64,000 nt of DNA from Hydrogenovibrio sp. 3SP14C1 (GCF_029625905.1 NZ_JARTLM010000005.1:62001-126000); one strand, 5' to 3'; shown: positions 1 through 8,325, numbered from the stretch's first letter. Translations and numbers: made by a program. The notes: generated by a model not told the origin, from the letters alone.

Positions 1-256
1 TTTCTAGATTCAAAGCATTATAAGTTCCAATAATCGGGAGTGCCTTGGCTGAATTTGGATAATTAGAGTAGGCGATGGCCCCGACCAGTTTAGACTCTGC
101 ACCTGCAGAATAAACCATTTCAGTAAGATGAGGTGAAAGGGTGATGACACGCTCATATGAAGTGGCATGAGCTCCATTCATCCATAGCAAACTACTCAGC
201 AAAAAGCTGAGCAGTAATGTTTGTTTGGCAGAAATGCTGAAAATGCTTTTAATCAT
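1..256 (-). CDS. Periplasmic cobalamin-binding protein BtuF-like (C-terminus outside window)
   Basis: The reverse strand opens with ATG at 256 and stays open to the window edge, giving about 85 residues of the amino end. Residues 1 to about 28 form a signal peptide (hydrophobic LLLSFLLSSLLW, then NGAHA). The mature start reads YERVITLSPHLTEMVYSAGA, which matches the first strand and helix of BtuF/FhuD-type substrate-binding proteins, and YSNYPNSAKALPIIGTYNALNLE fits the BtuF domain. It begins three bases after the btuB stop, so it should be translated from the same B12-controlled mRNA and deliver cobalamin to an inner-membrane ABC importer. Family assignment rests on the amino end only; a siderophore-binding relative is possible but less likely beside btuB. 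Confidence 0.75.
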   Translation of the reverse strand, partial: MIKSIFSISAKQTLLLSFLLSSLLWMNGAHATSYERVITLSPHLTEMVYSAGAESKLVGAIAYSNYPNSAKALPIIGTYNALNLE

Positions 257-259
257 CAA

Positions 260-2104
260 CTAGAGATTACCTTTGATACCCAAAAATGCTTGGAGGCCAC
301 CCGTTGAGTATACATAATTGGGTACTGAGTTGGTTGCAGGATAGTCGACAACCCCTTCTACATACTGTTGGTTGAACAGGTTCAACACCTGTCCATAAAG
401 AGATAAGTGGCTGTTGATATGAAAGTTGGCCGTTAAATCGGTCACAAAATACTCGCCAATTTGTGCCCCTTGTCGATCATCAGCGGAATAGACAGTTCCT
501 GTGTAATGCGTGACTAGACCGATTTGTGTTTGAGGAAGCCCAAAGTAATCGAACGTCAGGTTGGCGGTTTGCTCAGGATGATACGCCAAAACTTGGTTAT
601 CTTTATTTCTTGCATTTAACCAGGTTGCATTAAAACCAAAATCGGTTTCAATCGCTTTAAGGGTTTGTCGATAATCAAATTCGACCCCTTCGTTCAAGGT
701 TTTTCCAGCCGCATTGGCGTAATAGTTAGAGGGCCAACTTCCTTGAGCGGTGATCAAATCTTCGGTTGTGCTTTTGAAATACGTCAACGTCGCATTATAG
801 GCGCCTAAAGTAACGTCATACCCTTCAATGGATTCAGGTTTTAGTTCAACGGGGTTGTTGGTGGATAATTGATATAAGGAGGGCACGTTGTACCCGGTGC
901 CGTAATTGACACCAACAAAGACGTTTGATGTGAAATGGTTTTTAAGACCTATTTTGCCCGTCGTGGCATTTTCAAAACGATTGAATTCGTCGTAACGTAG
1001 CGCTTCTGTGAGGACTAATGTATCCGTTAACAGGTTGGTATTATTAGCCCCGACGCCTGTATTATAAAAATCCTGTTTTGATCCGATATTACGATAGTGT
1101 TTGCTGTTCGCAGAAACGGTTAATTGGTCTGTAGAACGGTACTCTAATGTCGCTTGACCGCCATATTCCTCAATGGATGCTTTATATTGACTGGTTCCGT
1201 AGTTGGCATCATTCAGGGTTCGTTCAATATGATGTTCTTGAACAAAGAGTTTGGTACTCACGGCCTGACCGGAATACAGATACTGCAATTGTCTTGTTGT
1301 ACTGTCATACACACTGTTACTTGTCGTATCATCAGGATTGGAACCACTGTCATAATCCGCTGTGGCAGCGGTTTGATTCACCGTCGTTTCAAAACGATGG
1401 TTTTTAACGGGAGAAAGTCCTAATTTAAAACCGACATCGGTTTGCTTAAACGCATCATTTTCAAACCGGCTCTGCGATTCATTATACTTTCGAATCACAC
1501 TGAACCCATCTGTTGTATGTTGGTTGAAATGGACAAGGAAGTCCACTTTATCATTGCCAGCACCTAAGGTTGAACTGAGAACTTTTGTGTTAAAAGAGCC
1601 GGTTTTCAGGTTGACAGAAGCGTGTTTGCCACCTTTTTTGGTAATGATGTTAATGACCCCGGCTGATGCATTGGCACCCCAAGTCCCTGACTGCGGCCCT
1701 TTAATAATTTCGATGCGTTCCACATTGCTTAATTGAATATTGGCAATGCTGGCGCCAAATCCACTAGGGTCCGTTAACTCAATGCCATCTTGTAAAATTA
1801 ACACTTGTCGGTCAGAGGAAGAGGCACCACGTAAGAAAATGGAAGTTTGCTGTCCAGAACCACCTGATTTTTTGATTGTTATTCCCGGAAGGGTTTTGAC
1901 GGCATCGTCCAAAGTTTGATAGTGTTTTTGCTCGATTTCTTCAGCGGTAATGATTGAGATATTGGCTGTGACAGAAAGAGGGGTCTGTTCGGTTTTGTTG
2001 GCTGTCACGACAATCTTATCAAGATTTTGCGTGCTGGCATGCACTGCAGGGACACTTAGGCATACGCCTAAAAAAAGAGATAAAGGACTTACTTTAAAAG
2101 TCAT
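260..2104 (-). CDS. btuB: TonB-dependent vitamin B12 outer-membrane receptor BtuB
   Basis: This 614-residue protein has a signal peptide (residues 1 to about 23, ending AVHA) followed at once by a TonB-box-like DKIVVTA. A plug domain follows, with the conserved RIEIIKGPQSGTWGANASAG and VINIITKKGG motifs, and then a long beta-barrel region. Length and order match BtuB. The ATG at 2104 is preceded by AAGGAAATTCC, a good ribosome site. A cobalamin riboswitch lies directly upstream on the same strand, which strongly supports B12 or another cobamide as substrate, and a BtuF-like gene follows after three bases. The protein should sit in the outer membrane and use TonB energy to import cobalamin. 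Confidence 0.92.
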   Translation of the reverse strand: MTFKVSPLSLFLGVCLSVPAVHASTQNLDKIVVTANKTEQTPLSVTANISIITAEEIEQKHYQTLDDAVKTLPGITIKKSGGSGQQTSIFLRGASSSDRQVLILQDGIELTDPSGFGASIANIQLSNVERIEIIKGPQSGTWGANASAGVINIITKKGGKHASVNLKTGSFNTKVLSSTLGAGNDKVDFLVHFNQHTTDGFSVIRKYNESQSRFENDAFKQTDVGFKLGLSPVKNHRFETTVNQTAATADYDSGSNPDDTTSNSVYDSTTRQLQYLYSGQAVSTKLFVQEHHIERTLNDANYGTSQYKASIEEYGGQATLEYRSTDQLTVSANSKHYRNIGSKQDFYNTGVGANNTNLLTDTLVLTEALRYDEFNRFENATTGKIGLKNHFTSNVFVGVNYGTGYNVPSLYQLSTNNPVELKPESIEGYDVTLGAYNATLTYFKSTTEDLITAQGSWPSNYYANAAGKTLNEGVEFDYRQTLKAIETDFGFNATWLNARNKDNQVLAYHPEQTANLTFDYFGLPQTQIGLVTHYTGTVYSADDRQGAQIGEYFVTDLTANFHINSHLSLYGQVLNLFNQQYVEGVVDYPATNSVPNYVYSTGGLQAFLGIKGNL

Positions 2105-2261
2105 GGAATTTCCTTCGTATAAATTTTTGAATTATTTAACGAAGGCAAAACGGCGGTTAATCTTCATTAACCGTTAACAACAAGGTTGAATGCGAGTATG
2201 AGTTTCAGTCAATTAATCACGTATTCAATATGTTTTCCGTATTGCCCACCGCAATCGGTTC

Positions 2262-2450
2262 CTATGGATGACATTCGTCAGGTTTTAGGCCGGTATCCGG
2301 GCTTAAGAGCAGTTTCCTGACGCCTTCTCAAGTTCTGGGAACTCAATGGCATGGAATCAGGTTTTCTCTATTACCGTTGCGGGGGCAGCACTGGAATGGA
2401 AACGCAAAGCGGTTTTATAAACCCTTGCGTTGGTCACCAAGTTTCCCGTT
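2262..2450 (-). ncRNA. Cobalamin (AdoCbl) riboswitch upstream of btuB
   Basis: Read on the minus strand, the leader holds the family's conserved blocks in order: GGGAAACTTGGTGACCAACG near 2450-2428, CCAGTGCTGCCCCCGCAACGG near 2390-2370, and AAGCCCGGATACCGGCC near 2305-2287. These correspond to the GGGAA..GGTG, GCCCCCGCNACGG and AGCCCGGAGACCGGCC boxes of cobalamin riboswitches. The element ends about 160 bases before the btuB start. It should repress btuB and the following btuF-like gene when adenosylcobalamin is abundant. Boundaries are approximate; the identity is clear. Confidence 0.93.
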
Positions 2451-2490
2451 TAACTTTACTTTTTAAAGTAGAAGCACCTAAAAAAGAGGC

Positions 2491-2496
2491 ATTATA
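2491..2496 (-). promoter_or_regulatory. Probable -10 box of the btuB leader transcript
   Basis: The minus strand carries a perfect TATAAT at 2496-2491, about 40 bases upstream of the first riboswitch box. The sequence 17 bases further up (GCAAAC) is a poor -35 match, so the start point is only a candidate. Confidence 0.45.
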
Positions 2497-2555
2497 ATCG
2501 TTTCTTAAGTAGAGTTTGCTGAATTAAATTCATCTGAAAATGAAATTATTTCATA

Positions 2556-3071
2556 TTAAATAAATAAGCTTTGTTGTTGAGGGGTTTGAGAGAAGTAAGT
2601 CGCTGCGCCAGCATACTCAACGCCCTCGATCATATCTTCTTTAGTGTACCCTAACAGTTCCATGCTCATTTGACAGATCGTGAATTTCACACCCATTTCT
2701 AGGCAAAGATCACGAAAGGCTTCAAAGCTGAGTTGGTTTTGCTTTTTGATCGTTTGTTTAAACATCCAAGTTGCTGCAGACGTCATGCCTGGAAGAGACC
2801 AGACAATGTCAGGCAGGAACCGCCAGTTTATCTGTTGAAGCCAGTTCGGGCCGAAAGGACTCTTTAAAGGCATGCCGGGATTCCCAACCGGAGAGACTTT
2901 CAGTTTTGAAGTATCTTTCAATAAACAGTTAATACCATAAAACGTAAAGAATATTTCAGCTTGTTTTCCCATGGCAACAGCGCTGCTGGCGAGGATCATA
3001 GGGGGGTAACACCAATCTAATGTTCCTTTGGATTGAATGATGCTAAAGTCGGCTGGCGTCGCAGGGGTCAT
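2556..3071 (-). CDS. DsrE/DsrF/DrsH-like sulfur-carrier family protein
   Basis: This 171-residue protein resembles the DsrE-like family (DrsE_2), whose members are peripheral or cytoplasmic proteins linked to sulfur transfer and persulfide relay. The recognisable C-terminal block is FTICQMSMELLGYTKEDMIE followed by GVEYAGAATYF; the cysteine of ICQMSM is the conserved one, and further cysteines occur at INCLLK and DLCLEMG. The chosen ATG at 3071 has AGAGGA eight bases upstream. A longer in-frame reading to 3215 crosses a terminator palindrome and the neighbouring gene, so it was not used. It follows a rhodanese gene on the same strand, consistent with a role in sulfane-sulfur handling; substrate unknown. 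Confidence 0.8.
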   Translation of the reverse strand: MTPATPADFSIIQSKGTLDWCYPPMILASSAVAMGKQAEIFFTFYGINCLLKDTSKLKVSPVGNPGMPLKSPFGPNWLQQINWRFLPDIVWSLPGMTSAATWMFKQTIKKQNQLSFEAFRDLCLEMGVKFTICQMSMELLGYTKEDMIEGVEYAGAATYFSQTPQQQSLFI

Positions 3072-3106
3072 TATAGGTATCCTCTTATTGGTAGGCGCTT
3101 TAGTTG

Positions 3107-3136
3107 ATAAAAATAGCCAGGCCTGGCTATTTTTAT
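3107..3136. terminator. Perfect 30-base palindrome with CCAGGCCTGG core
   Basis: Bases 3107-3136 read identically on both strands: AT-rich arms (five A, five T) flank AGCCAGGCCTGGCT. It covers the stop codon of the 70-residue membrane protein gene and precedes the DsrE-family gene, so on the minus strand it would form a strong hairpin with a T-tract. It may terminate or attenuate between the two genes. Confidence 0.75.
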
Positions 3137-3345
3137 TCGGGTTTATCTTGTTGGCGTTGTAACAGTTTTTGGGTAAATCGGTAAGACAGCCACAACGCCG
3201 GGGTGACAATGACAAAGGTAAATAACATGGACGTTATTACCTCAAATGGTTCACTGCCTTGAAAATGCGTGACGGCTCCGACGACTGCCATCATCAATAA
3301 TCCATTTCGTATAGCTCGTTTGAGTGGTTGGCTTTGTATATTCAT
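3133..3345 (-). CDS. Small two-helix membrane protein, function unknown
   Basis: This encodes a 70-residue protein with two predicted membrane helices (about residues 13-30, LLMMAVVGAVTHF, and 34-55, VITSMLFTFVIVTPALWL), a basic amino end and a charged tail. Its ATG overlaps the upstream rhodanese stop as ATGA, so the two are translationally coupled. Its stop codon lies inside the palindrome at 3107-3136. I do not recognise the family with certainty; it could be a DUF2798-type protein. Coupling to a periplasmic rhodanese hints at an accessory envelope role, which is inference. Confidence 0.7.
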   Translation of the reverse strand: MNIQSQPLKRAIRNGLLMMAVVGAVTHFQGSEPFEVITSMLFTFVIVTPALWLSYRFTQKLLQRQQDKPE

Positions 3346-4214
3346 CGGGTTGCTCCTGTGTTAAGAGGGAGAGATTTATCTTGCTCCCATTCTTGGGTAG
3401 ACCCGTCATAAAGTTGGACTTGTTTAAATCCTAAGCTTTGTAGCATTGGGTACAAACGCGCGGCTCGATGAGCCGTGTTGCAGTATAAAATAATCTCTTG
3501 GTCTTTATCGGTAATGCCCACTTGCTGTAAAAAGGTAGTTAGTTGTTGTGGTGAACGTTGTTGGTACCCATTTCGAAAGTCGACAGCTGCTTGCCATGGA
3601 AACAGTTGGGCGCCAGGAAGGTGTCCGGTGCGTTTTTCTTTTGGCGAACCTAAATACTCTTCCTTGGTTCGAGCATCAAGCAAAACGGTTTGTTTATGCT
3701 GAATGGCGCTTATCACTTCTTGTTTATTGGCCGTGAGTTGATCGGTCAAGGAGTGGGGCGGCGTTGGATAATTGGCAGGTTGGATTTTTGGCATCTTCTG
3801 AGTCACGGGATACCCTTTTAAAACCCATTCAACGCTTCCTCCATCTAATAAGGCGACATTTTCATGATTCAGTTTTTGAAGCTCCCAATACAGTCGGCTG
3901 GCATCTAAGTTGCCTTGGTTGTCATAAATGACGACTTGATCTTTCGGTGTGATGCCGAGTTGGGAGAGTACTTTGGCCATGTAATCAGGACCACCGCTTA
4001 ATTGTAATTCTTTCTGAGGTTTGATGAGCCAAGCATAATTCACCCAAATGGCATTGGGAAGATGAAATTTCTGAAACTGGTCTCGGGCGCTTAAGTCAAT
4101 CAGCTTAATGTTTTTTTGGTTTTGGTAAACCCAATCGGCTGAAACAAAAACAGGCAGTTTTGCCCAAAGTGGCGAACTGAATAAAAGGCACAACAGTAAT
4201 GGAAGTAAGCGCAT
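3342..4214 (-). CDS. Periplasmic two-domain rhodanese (thiosulfate/3-mercaptopyruvate sulfurtransferase family)
   Basis: This 290-residue protein has a signal peptide (residues 1-18, MRLLPLLLCLLFSSPLWA) and two rhodanese domains, about 22-135 and 160-285. The second carries the active-site loop YCNTAHRAARL with Cys245. The first has YDNQGNLDASR with Asp98 at the cysteine position, the usual inactive arrangement in this tandem family. It should move sulfane sulfur to a thiophilic acceptor in the periplasm. I chose the ATG at 4214 because it places the signal peptide at the amino end; a TTG four codons upstream is also in frame, and neither has a strong ribosome site. It follows the DUF1841 gene by about 20 bases and overlaps the next gene by ATGA. 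Confidence 0.87.
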   Translation of the reverse strand: MRLLPLLLCLLFSSPLWAKLPVFVSADWVYQNQKNIKLIDLSARDQFQKFHLPNAIWVNYAWLIKPQKELQLSGGPDYMAKVLSQLGITPKDQVVIYDNQGNLDASRLYWELQKLNHENVALLDGGSVEWVLKGYPVTQKMPKIQPANYPTPPHSLTDQLTANKQEVISAIQHKQTVLLDARTKEEYLGSPKEKRTGHLPGAQLFPWQAAVDFRNGYQQRSPQQLTTFLQQVGITDKDQEIILYCNTAHRAARLYPMLQSLGFKQVQLYDGSTQEWEQDKSLPLNTGATR

Positions 4215-4233
4215 TGGGGTGTCCAAGTTTTAG

Positions 4234-4668
4234 TTAAGAAGGGGTGAGAAGGTTCTTTAAACAGGTCAGGTAGGCTTCTTCGTCAGGCAGCCCTTGCTGT
4301 TGTTGGGATTGCCACAAGGCTTCTCCCAAACAATCCATCATGGCATGTTCTGTTTCATGCACGTCCCCTATCTGATTTCCCAGTTGTTGGTATATGGCTT
4401 GAATGCCAGTCGGGCGATCAAGGGCTACTTGTTCTTGCAAGCCTAAGTGCATGCCCATATGTAAGAATGGGTTGGTTTCGCCTAGTCCCGGCAAGTAATC
4501 ACTTCCCAGATGCTTTTCATTCGTCAGCATCATGTGGTACTCAGGGTGCATTTCAATGACGCGCGCGACCATTGTTTCCATTGCATCCATGGATTGATTT
4601 TGACTTGCTTTTTGCCAGGTATCAACATAAAACTGGCGCATTTTATCTCGTTCGGTGGTGTAAAACAT
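4234..4668 (-). CDS. DUF1841 family protein
   Basis: This 144-residue soluble protein matches the DUF1841 family well: the amino end (MFYTTERDKMRQFYVDTW), the central MHPEYHMMLTNE and GETNPFLHMGMHLGLQEQ, and the C-terminal DVHETEHAMMDCLGEALW. The His- and Glu-rich HxMGMHL and HETEHxMM blocks are the family hallmarks and could bind a metal, but the function is not established. It is the first gene of the minus-strand run with the rhodanese, a small membrane protein and a DsrE-family protein. The upstream ribosome site is weak. Confidence 0.85.
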   Translation of the reverse strand: MFYTTERDKMRQFYVDTWQKASQNQSMDAMETMVARVIEMHPEYHMMLTNEKHLGSDYLPGLGETNPFLHMGMHLGLQEQVALDRPTGIQAIYQQLGNQIGDVHETEHAMMDCLGEALWQSQQQQGLPDEEAYLTCLKNLLTPS

Positions 4669-4941
4669 AGTGAAAGATTCGGTATTCTTTGACGGTTGTA
4701 ATTACACAATAGTTTAACGAAAACACGCGAAATTTGTGTAAAGAATTTTGGTGTAGATATGTGTTTATTGGATAACTGAGTTTTAGAGGAAAGCACGATA
4801 CACAATACGTTCACAGTTATTGCACATTAAATTGGCATTAAAATTTTATACTAAATTGCATACATCGGTTAAAGTAAGCACTGAAGTGTGCAGCACGTTT
4901 TACAAGTAATTGGCTGCTGAATAATTTTTGAGGAAAAAAAG

Positions 4942-5487
4942 ATGAGAATGAAGAACACATCCGCTCAGTTTGGTTTGGTTAGTATTGTGAATCACTGGGT
5001 GACGGCCATTTTAGTTATTGGCGTCATTGCGTTAGGCATCTATATGGGCGATTTACCTAAAGGGCCTGAAAGAGGCGAGCTTTATGATTTACATAAATCG
5101 CTAGGGGTGATTATTCTTGGCTTGTTTCTTTTAAGAGTGGTGTGGCTGAAGCTTTCTCCGAATCCTGAAAGCTTGCCTTCAACGCGCTTCGAGCACATTT
5201 TAGCGCACAGTGTGAAAGGGGTGCTGTATTTAGCACTGGTGTTGATGCCTTTATCTGGCTGGATCATGTCCAACTCCGGTGGGGATGACGTGGCGGTTTT
5301 TGATTGGTTTGTTTTACCAGCCATTGTGCCTGAAAACGAGTGGTTACATGAAGCCACTGAAGAGTTCCATGAAATTTTTGGTGAGCTGATTTTACCTGCG
5401 ATTATTTTATTGCATATAGCGGGTGCCTTAAAACACCACTATATTAAAAAAGATGCAACATTGAATCGTATGTTAGGCAAAAAATAA
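4942..5487 (+). CDS. Cytochrome b561 family membrane protein
   Basis: This 181-residue protein has four membrane helices (about 10-32, 48-65, 86-108 and 145-165) with histidines positioned for two b-type hemes: IVNHWVT in helix 1, YDLHKSLG at helix 2, and LHIAGALKHHY in helix 4. This is the bacterial cytochrome b561 (CybB-like) pattern, a quinol-linked electron carrier of the inner membrane. ATG at 4942 follows GAGG by nine bases. A sensor kinase and response regulator lie directly downstream on the same strand and probably share its transcript, so the two-component system may control or sense envelope redox state; that link is inference. Confidence 0.88.
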   Translation: MRMKNTSAQFGLVSIVNHWVTAILVIGVIALGIYMGDLPKGPERGELYDLHKSLGVIILGLFLLRVVWLKLSPNPESLPSTRFEHILAHSVKGVLYLALVLMPLSGWIMSNSGGDDVAVFDWFVLPAIVPENEWLHEATEEFHEIFGELILPAIILLHIAGALKHHYIKKDATLNRMLGKK

Positions 5488-5532
5488 TCGACAAGGTGCT
5501 GTGCGATCTTTTAAAGAGAATTTGATGCGATT

Positions 5533-6951
5533 ATGACATTACGTTTAAAGCTGATCTTGGTGTTACTTGGGTTCGGGTTTCTGATGCTCGAGTCAATGAT
5601 GTGGGGTAACCAATACCTCCTTCATAACACGATGATTAAATATGTCGATAAGCGAGATCAACTCCGTCTTGAGCGCCTCAAAAACAATATTGAAGTCTAC
5701 ATGGATGAAAAAGGGGTTTTTGATACAAAAGACCTTAATTTAGATGTGTGGCAACGTTTGTTGACGGCATCACACCGGGTTGATTTGACGCACACCTATA
5801 TTCCAATGGATATTCTTTTAAAAAGAGAGTATCCGAAAATGTTGGAGATTCATCCTGATGAATTTGAGAGTCGAGTCAGTTTAATCAGTAAAGAAGGCAA
5901 TGTAATAATAGGTCCGGCGCCGACTAAAAATGGCATGGATGAGTCCATCATTGTTGACCGTGAAGAAGTGGGGCAGCTCGGTTATAACCATCGAAATGAG
6001 CTGACGGAAAAGACCGATATTGAATTCACGAAAGATCAATCCATGGTTTTTACCTGGGGTGCCGTTTTGATGACAGGTCTCGCGCTGTTGCTCTTATTGC
6101 CATTCGCCAGTCATTTTTTAACCCCGATCCAGAGATTAACGCAAGGCATGAGAAAGTTATCTCAAGGCAAGTTTTCAGCCCGCCTAAAGCATGATCGTAA
6201 GGATGAGTTTGGACAATTACAACAAGACTTTAATTACCTTGCCGCCAGTCTAGAAAAAAGTCAGCAAAGTAGAAATCAGTGGATTGCCGATATTTCCCAT
6301 GAATTACGCACGCCATTAACCATCTTGCAAGGTAGTTTGGAAGCAATTAAAGATGGTATTCGTCCAGCTAATGAGACAAACCTTCAGCAGATCCATGAGG
6401 AAGTTTTGTGGCTGAACCGTTTGGTGGATGATTTATATCAGGTCACATTAAATGATATTGGTGGGCTGAATTATAAAATGAATCCGGTCGATTTTAAGCG
6501 TGTTGTCGAAAGTTCTATTGCGATGGTCGATGATGCGATTCATGAAAAGGGGTTACAGTTATCAACCCGTTTGCCTGAAGATGGGGTTGAGATAAATGGA
6601 GATGAATCTCGCTTGCAACAAATGGTCACGAACTTATTGTGGAATAGTATTGCTTATACAGATGCGGAAATTAAGGCTGGAGAGCCAGGAAAAATACAAA
6701 TTTCGTTAACGCATAGTTCAAACGGCATCGTCTTTACGATTGAAGATTCGGCGCCCTCTGTTGATGAGGAGGAGATTGCCCATTTATTTGAACGACTGTA
6801 TCGAACCGAAGGGTCTCGAAACCGTCGCCATGGTGGCGCAGGATTGGGGTTAGCAATTGTTCAGCAAATTATTGATGCTCATATGGGCACTATTTCGGTT
6901 ACGCCTTCTGAGTTAGGCGGTTTGAAAGTTTCAGTTAACTTACCTGTTTAA
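5533..6951 (+). CDS. Sensor histidine kinase, BaeS-like
   Basis: The 472-residue protein has a first membrane helix at about 6-28, a periplasmic sensor region, a second helix at about 171-193, a HAMP domain (about 195-245, TPIQRLTQGMRKLSQG), and a HisKA domain with ISHELRTPLT and phospho-acceptor His256. The HATPase domain has the N box NLLWNS and the G box GGAGLGLAIV. The phospho-acceptor motif and the partner regulator resemble BaeS/BaeR, which respond to envelope stress in enterics. It lies 45 bases after cytochrome b561 and 11 bases before its regulator. The signal sensed here cannot be read from the sequence. Confidence 0.9.
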   Translation: MTLRLKLILVLLGFGFLMLESMMWGNQYLLHNTMIKYVDKRDQLRLERLKNNIEVYMDEKGVFDTKDLNLDVWQRLLTASHRVDLTHTYIPMDILLKREYPKMLEIHPDEFESRVSLISKEGNVIIGPAPTKNGMDESIIVDREEVGQLGYNHRNELTEKTDIEFTKDQSMVFTWGAVLMTGLALLLLLPFASHFLTPIQRLTQGMRKLSQGKFSARLKHDRKDEFGQLQQDFNYLAASLEKSQQSRNQWIADISHELRTPLTILQGSLEAIKDGIRPANETNLQQIHEEVLWLNRLVDDLYQVTLNDIGGLNYKMNPVDFKRVVESSIAMVDDAIHEKGLQLSTRLPEDGVEINGDESRLQQMVTNLLWNSIAYTDAEIKAGEPGKIQISLTHSSNGIVFTIEDSAPSVDEEEIAHLFERLYRTEGSRNRRHGGAGLGLAIVQQIIDAHMGTISVTPSELGGLKVSVNLPV

Positions 6952-6962
6952 AAGGAATGTCA

Positions 6963-7643
6963 ATGCGTGGTGAAACCATTTTAATAGTAGAAGATGAAGT
7001 CAAAATCGCCAACATTATTCAAGAATATTTAGAAGACAGTGGGTTTAAAACCGTTTGTATTGAGAATGGTTTGGACGTTTCTGATTGGGTTCAACAACAT
7101 CCGGTCGATTTAATTTTGTTGGACATTATGTTGCCCGGGAAAGATGGGCTGCAAGTCTGTAAAGAAGTGCGTGCTTTTAGCCAAGTGCCTATTATTATGC
7201 TGACTGCTAAAGTAGAAGAAATTGATCGGATTTTAGGGTTAGAGCTGGGGGCTGATGACTATATCTGCAAACCGTTTAGCCCAAGAGAACTGGTCGCACG
7301 AGTCAAAGCATTGCTTCGACGAAGTGCATTACGAATGGAAAGTCAAAAAGTTGAAGACTGGCAGATGGACGAAGAGCGTTATCAAGTCCGTTATCAGGGA
7401 AAAACAGTGAGTCTATCAATGGTTGAATTTGCTATTTTAAAGTTATTGAGTGCAAGCCCAGGGCGTATTTATTCCAGAAGCAACCTGATTGGCAGTATCT
7501 ATCCCGATAATCGTGTCGTTTCTGATCGTACGGTTGATAGTCATATCAAAAAATTACGCCATAAGCTGGCAGAAGAGCTGACTCAGAAGGAATTGATTTA
7601 TTCTGTTTATGGCGTCGGTTACAAGTTTGAATTTCCAGCTTGA
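6963..7643 (+). CDS. OmpR-family response regulator, BaeR-like
   Basis: The 226-residue protein has a receiver domain with the acidic pair near residue 11, phospho-acceptor Asp54 in LILLDIMLPGKDG, the conserved threonine of MLTAKVEEIDR and the lysine of DDYICKPFSP. A winged-helix DNA-binding domain of OmpR type follows (VSDRTVDSHIKKLRHKL, VYGVGYKFE). The IDRILGLELGADDYICKPFSPRE stretch is very close to BaeR. I chose ATG 6963 because AAAAGGA lies six bases upstream; an in-frame ATG at 6957 would sit on the ribosome site. It should be phosphorylated by the kinase encoded just upstream. Confidence 0.9.
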   Translation: MRGETILIVEDEVKIANIIQEYLEDSGFKTVCIENGLDVSDWVQQHPVDLILLDIMLPGKDGLQVCKEVRAFSQVPIIMLTAKVEEIDRILGLELGADDYICKPFSPRELVARVKALLRRSALRMESQKVEDWQMDEERYQVRYQGKTVSLSMVEFAILKLLSASPGRIYSRSNLIGSIYPDNRVVSDRTVDSHIKKLRHKLAEELTQKELIYSVYGVGYKFEFPA

Positions 7644-7695
7644 TTTGTAAATCGCATAAAAAACCCCTTTTTTTTTAAATTTACGTAAAAAACTA

Positions 7696-7724
7696 TTGTT
7701 TTTTAGTATCGAATCTTTTAAGAT
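7696..7724 (+). promoter_or_regulatory. Sigma70-type promoter for the first c-di-GMP riboswitch
   Basis: TTGTTT at 7696-7701 and TAAGAT at 7719-7724 are separated by 17 bases. The predicted start point near 7731 falls exactly at the 5' edge of the riboswitch, which supports an independent short transcript rather than read-through from the response regulator. Confidence 0.6.
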
Positions 7725-7732
7725 TATTCCAT

Positions 7733-7812
7733 CTTAATTTGATAAAGCTAAATTCGTCGCGAGGCGAAGACAGAAAGCCACGGATCTCCCTGAGATGGCC
7801 GGGTTACCTTTT
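7733..7812 (+). ncRNA. Cyclic-di-GMP-I (GEMM-I) riboswitch candidate 1
   Basis: The sequence shows the class I core: an A-rich junction (AAAGCTAAATTC), a P1b helix TTCGTC-GCGA-GGCGAA closed by a GNRA tetraloop, the conserved GACAGAAAGCCACGG strand, and the second hairpin ATCT-CCCTG-AGAT followed by GGCCGGGTTACC. These correspond to the GAAA-loop helix, GACGCAAAGCC strand and GCCGGGUUACC end of known class I aptamers. It should bind c-di-GMP. Downstream I find no convincing gene before a terminator at 8097-8122, so its target is unclear. Confidence 0.85.
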
Positions 7813-8096
7813 TAACGACACGTTTAATTTAAGTGAAACCACTTAATATCATCTCGTTATTATGTTCTGTTTTTATCCATTCTATTGATTGGATTTCATT
7901 TAGCCTTTTAAGAAATTAATGACATCGTTGTACACGATAAAATCGGTAATCGTTTTTATGGTTCTCCGTTGTTGAATGATTTTTTAATTGCATTTTCTTT
8001 TGATTATTTATCAAGTTATAACCTTGTTCAGAGTGCAACTAATTTTCCTCTTTCCCATTTCTGACGTGGGAATACCACACTAGGGGGAAAATTTTT
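7813..8096 (+). other. Riboswitch downstream region without a recognisable gene
   Basis: Between the aptamer and the terminator there is no reading frame of more than about 19 codons with a normal start codon. One frame is open from about 7912 to 8064 (roughly 50 codons beginning EINDIVVHDKIGNRF) but has no ATG, GTG or TTG start and no ribosome site. Short hairpins are visible: AAGTG/CACTT near 7831-7845 and CCCA/TGGG near 8054-8070. It could be the expression platform of the riboswitch, a small regulatory RNA body, or a decayed gene. Confidence 0.4.
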
Positions 8097-8122
8097 GGGG
8101 GACTTTAGGTCCCCATTTTTTT
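8097..8122 (+). terminator. Rho-independent terminator ending the riboswitch 1 transcript
   Basis: A GGGGAC/GTCCCC stem (8098-8103 with 8109-8114, five-base loop) is followed by a run of seven T. It is on the same strand as the riboswitch and about 285 bases after it. Confidence 0.85.
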
Positions 8123-8252
8123 ATCTTTCTGAAATACATCCTATTATTACGAATTTCTTTGCGACCATTTCTTTATTTTTAGTAAAGGATTCCTTTAGGA
8201 ATCAACACTAATATCGGGTATAATTCCGCCAAAAATGTATTTAATATTCTCA

Positions 8253-8280
8253 TAAAAACGACCAGGCCTGGCTGTTTTTG
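8253..8280 (+). terminator. CCAGGCCTGG hairpin upstream of prfC
   Basis: AAAAAC and GTTTTT arms flank the decamer palindrome at 8262-8271 with one mismatched pair between arm and core. It is a member of the recurring palindrome family of this window. It lies 45 bases before the prfC start, so it would insulate prfC from upstream transcripts unless the promoter is inside this short gap. Confidence 0.6.
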
Positions 8281-8325
8281 TTATTCAAAAACGTACCAAT
8301 ACCCAATAAGTAGATAAGTTGATTT

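Noticed and set aside
3072-3215. N-terminal extension of the DsrE-family gene to 3215
   Set aside because: It crosses a perfect terminator palindrome and the coding end of the neighbouring membrane protein gene; the ATG at 3071 has a good ribosome site and matches the family start.
7912-8064. Open frame of about 50 codons after c-di-GMP riboswitch 1
   Set aside because: No ATG, GTG or TTG start and no ribosome site; kept only as a possible decayed gene.
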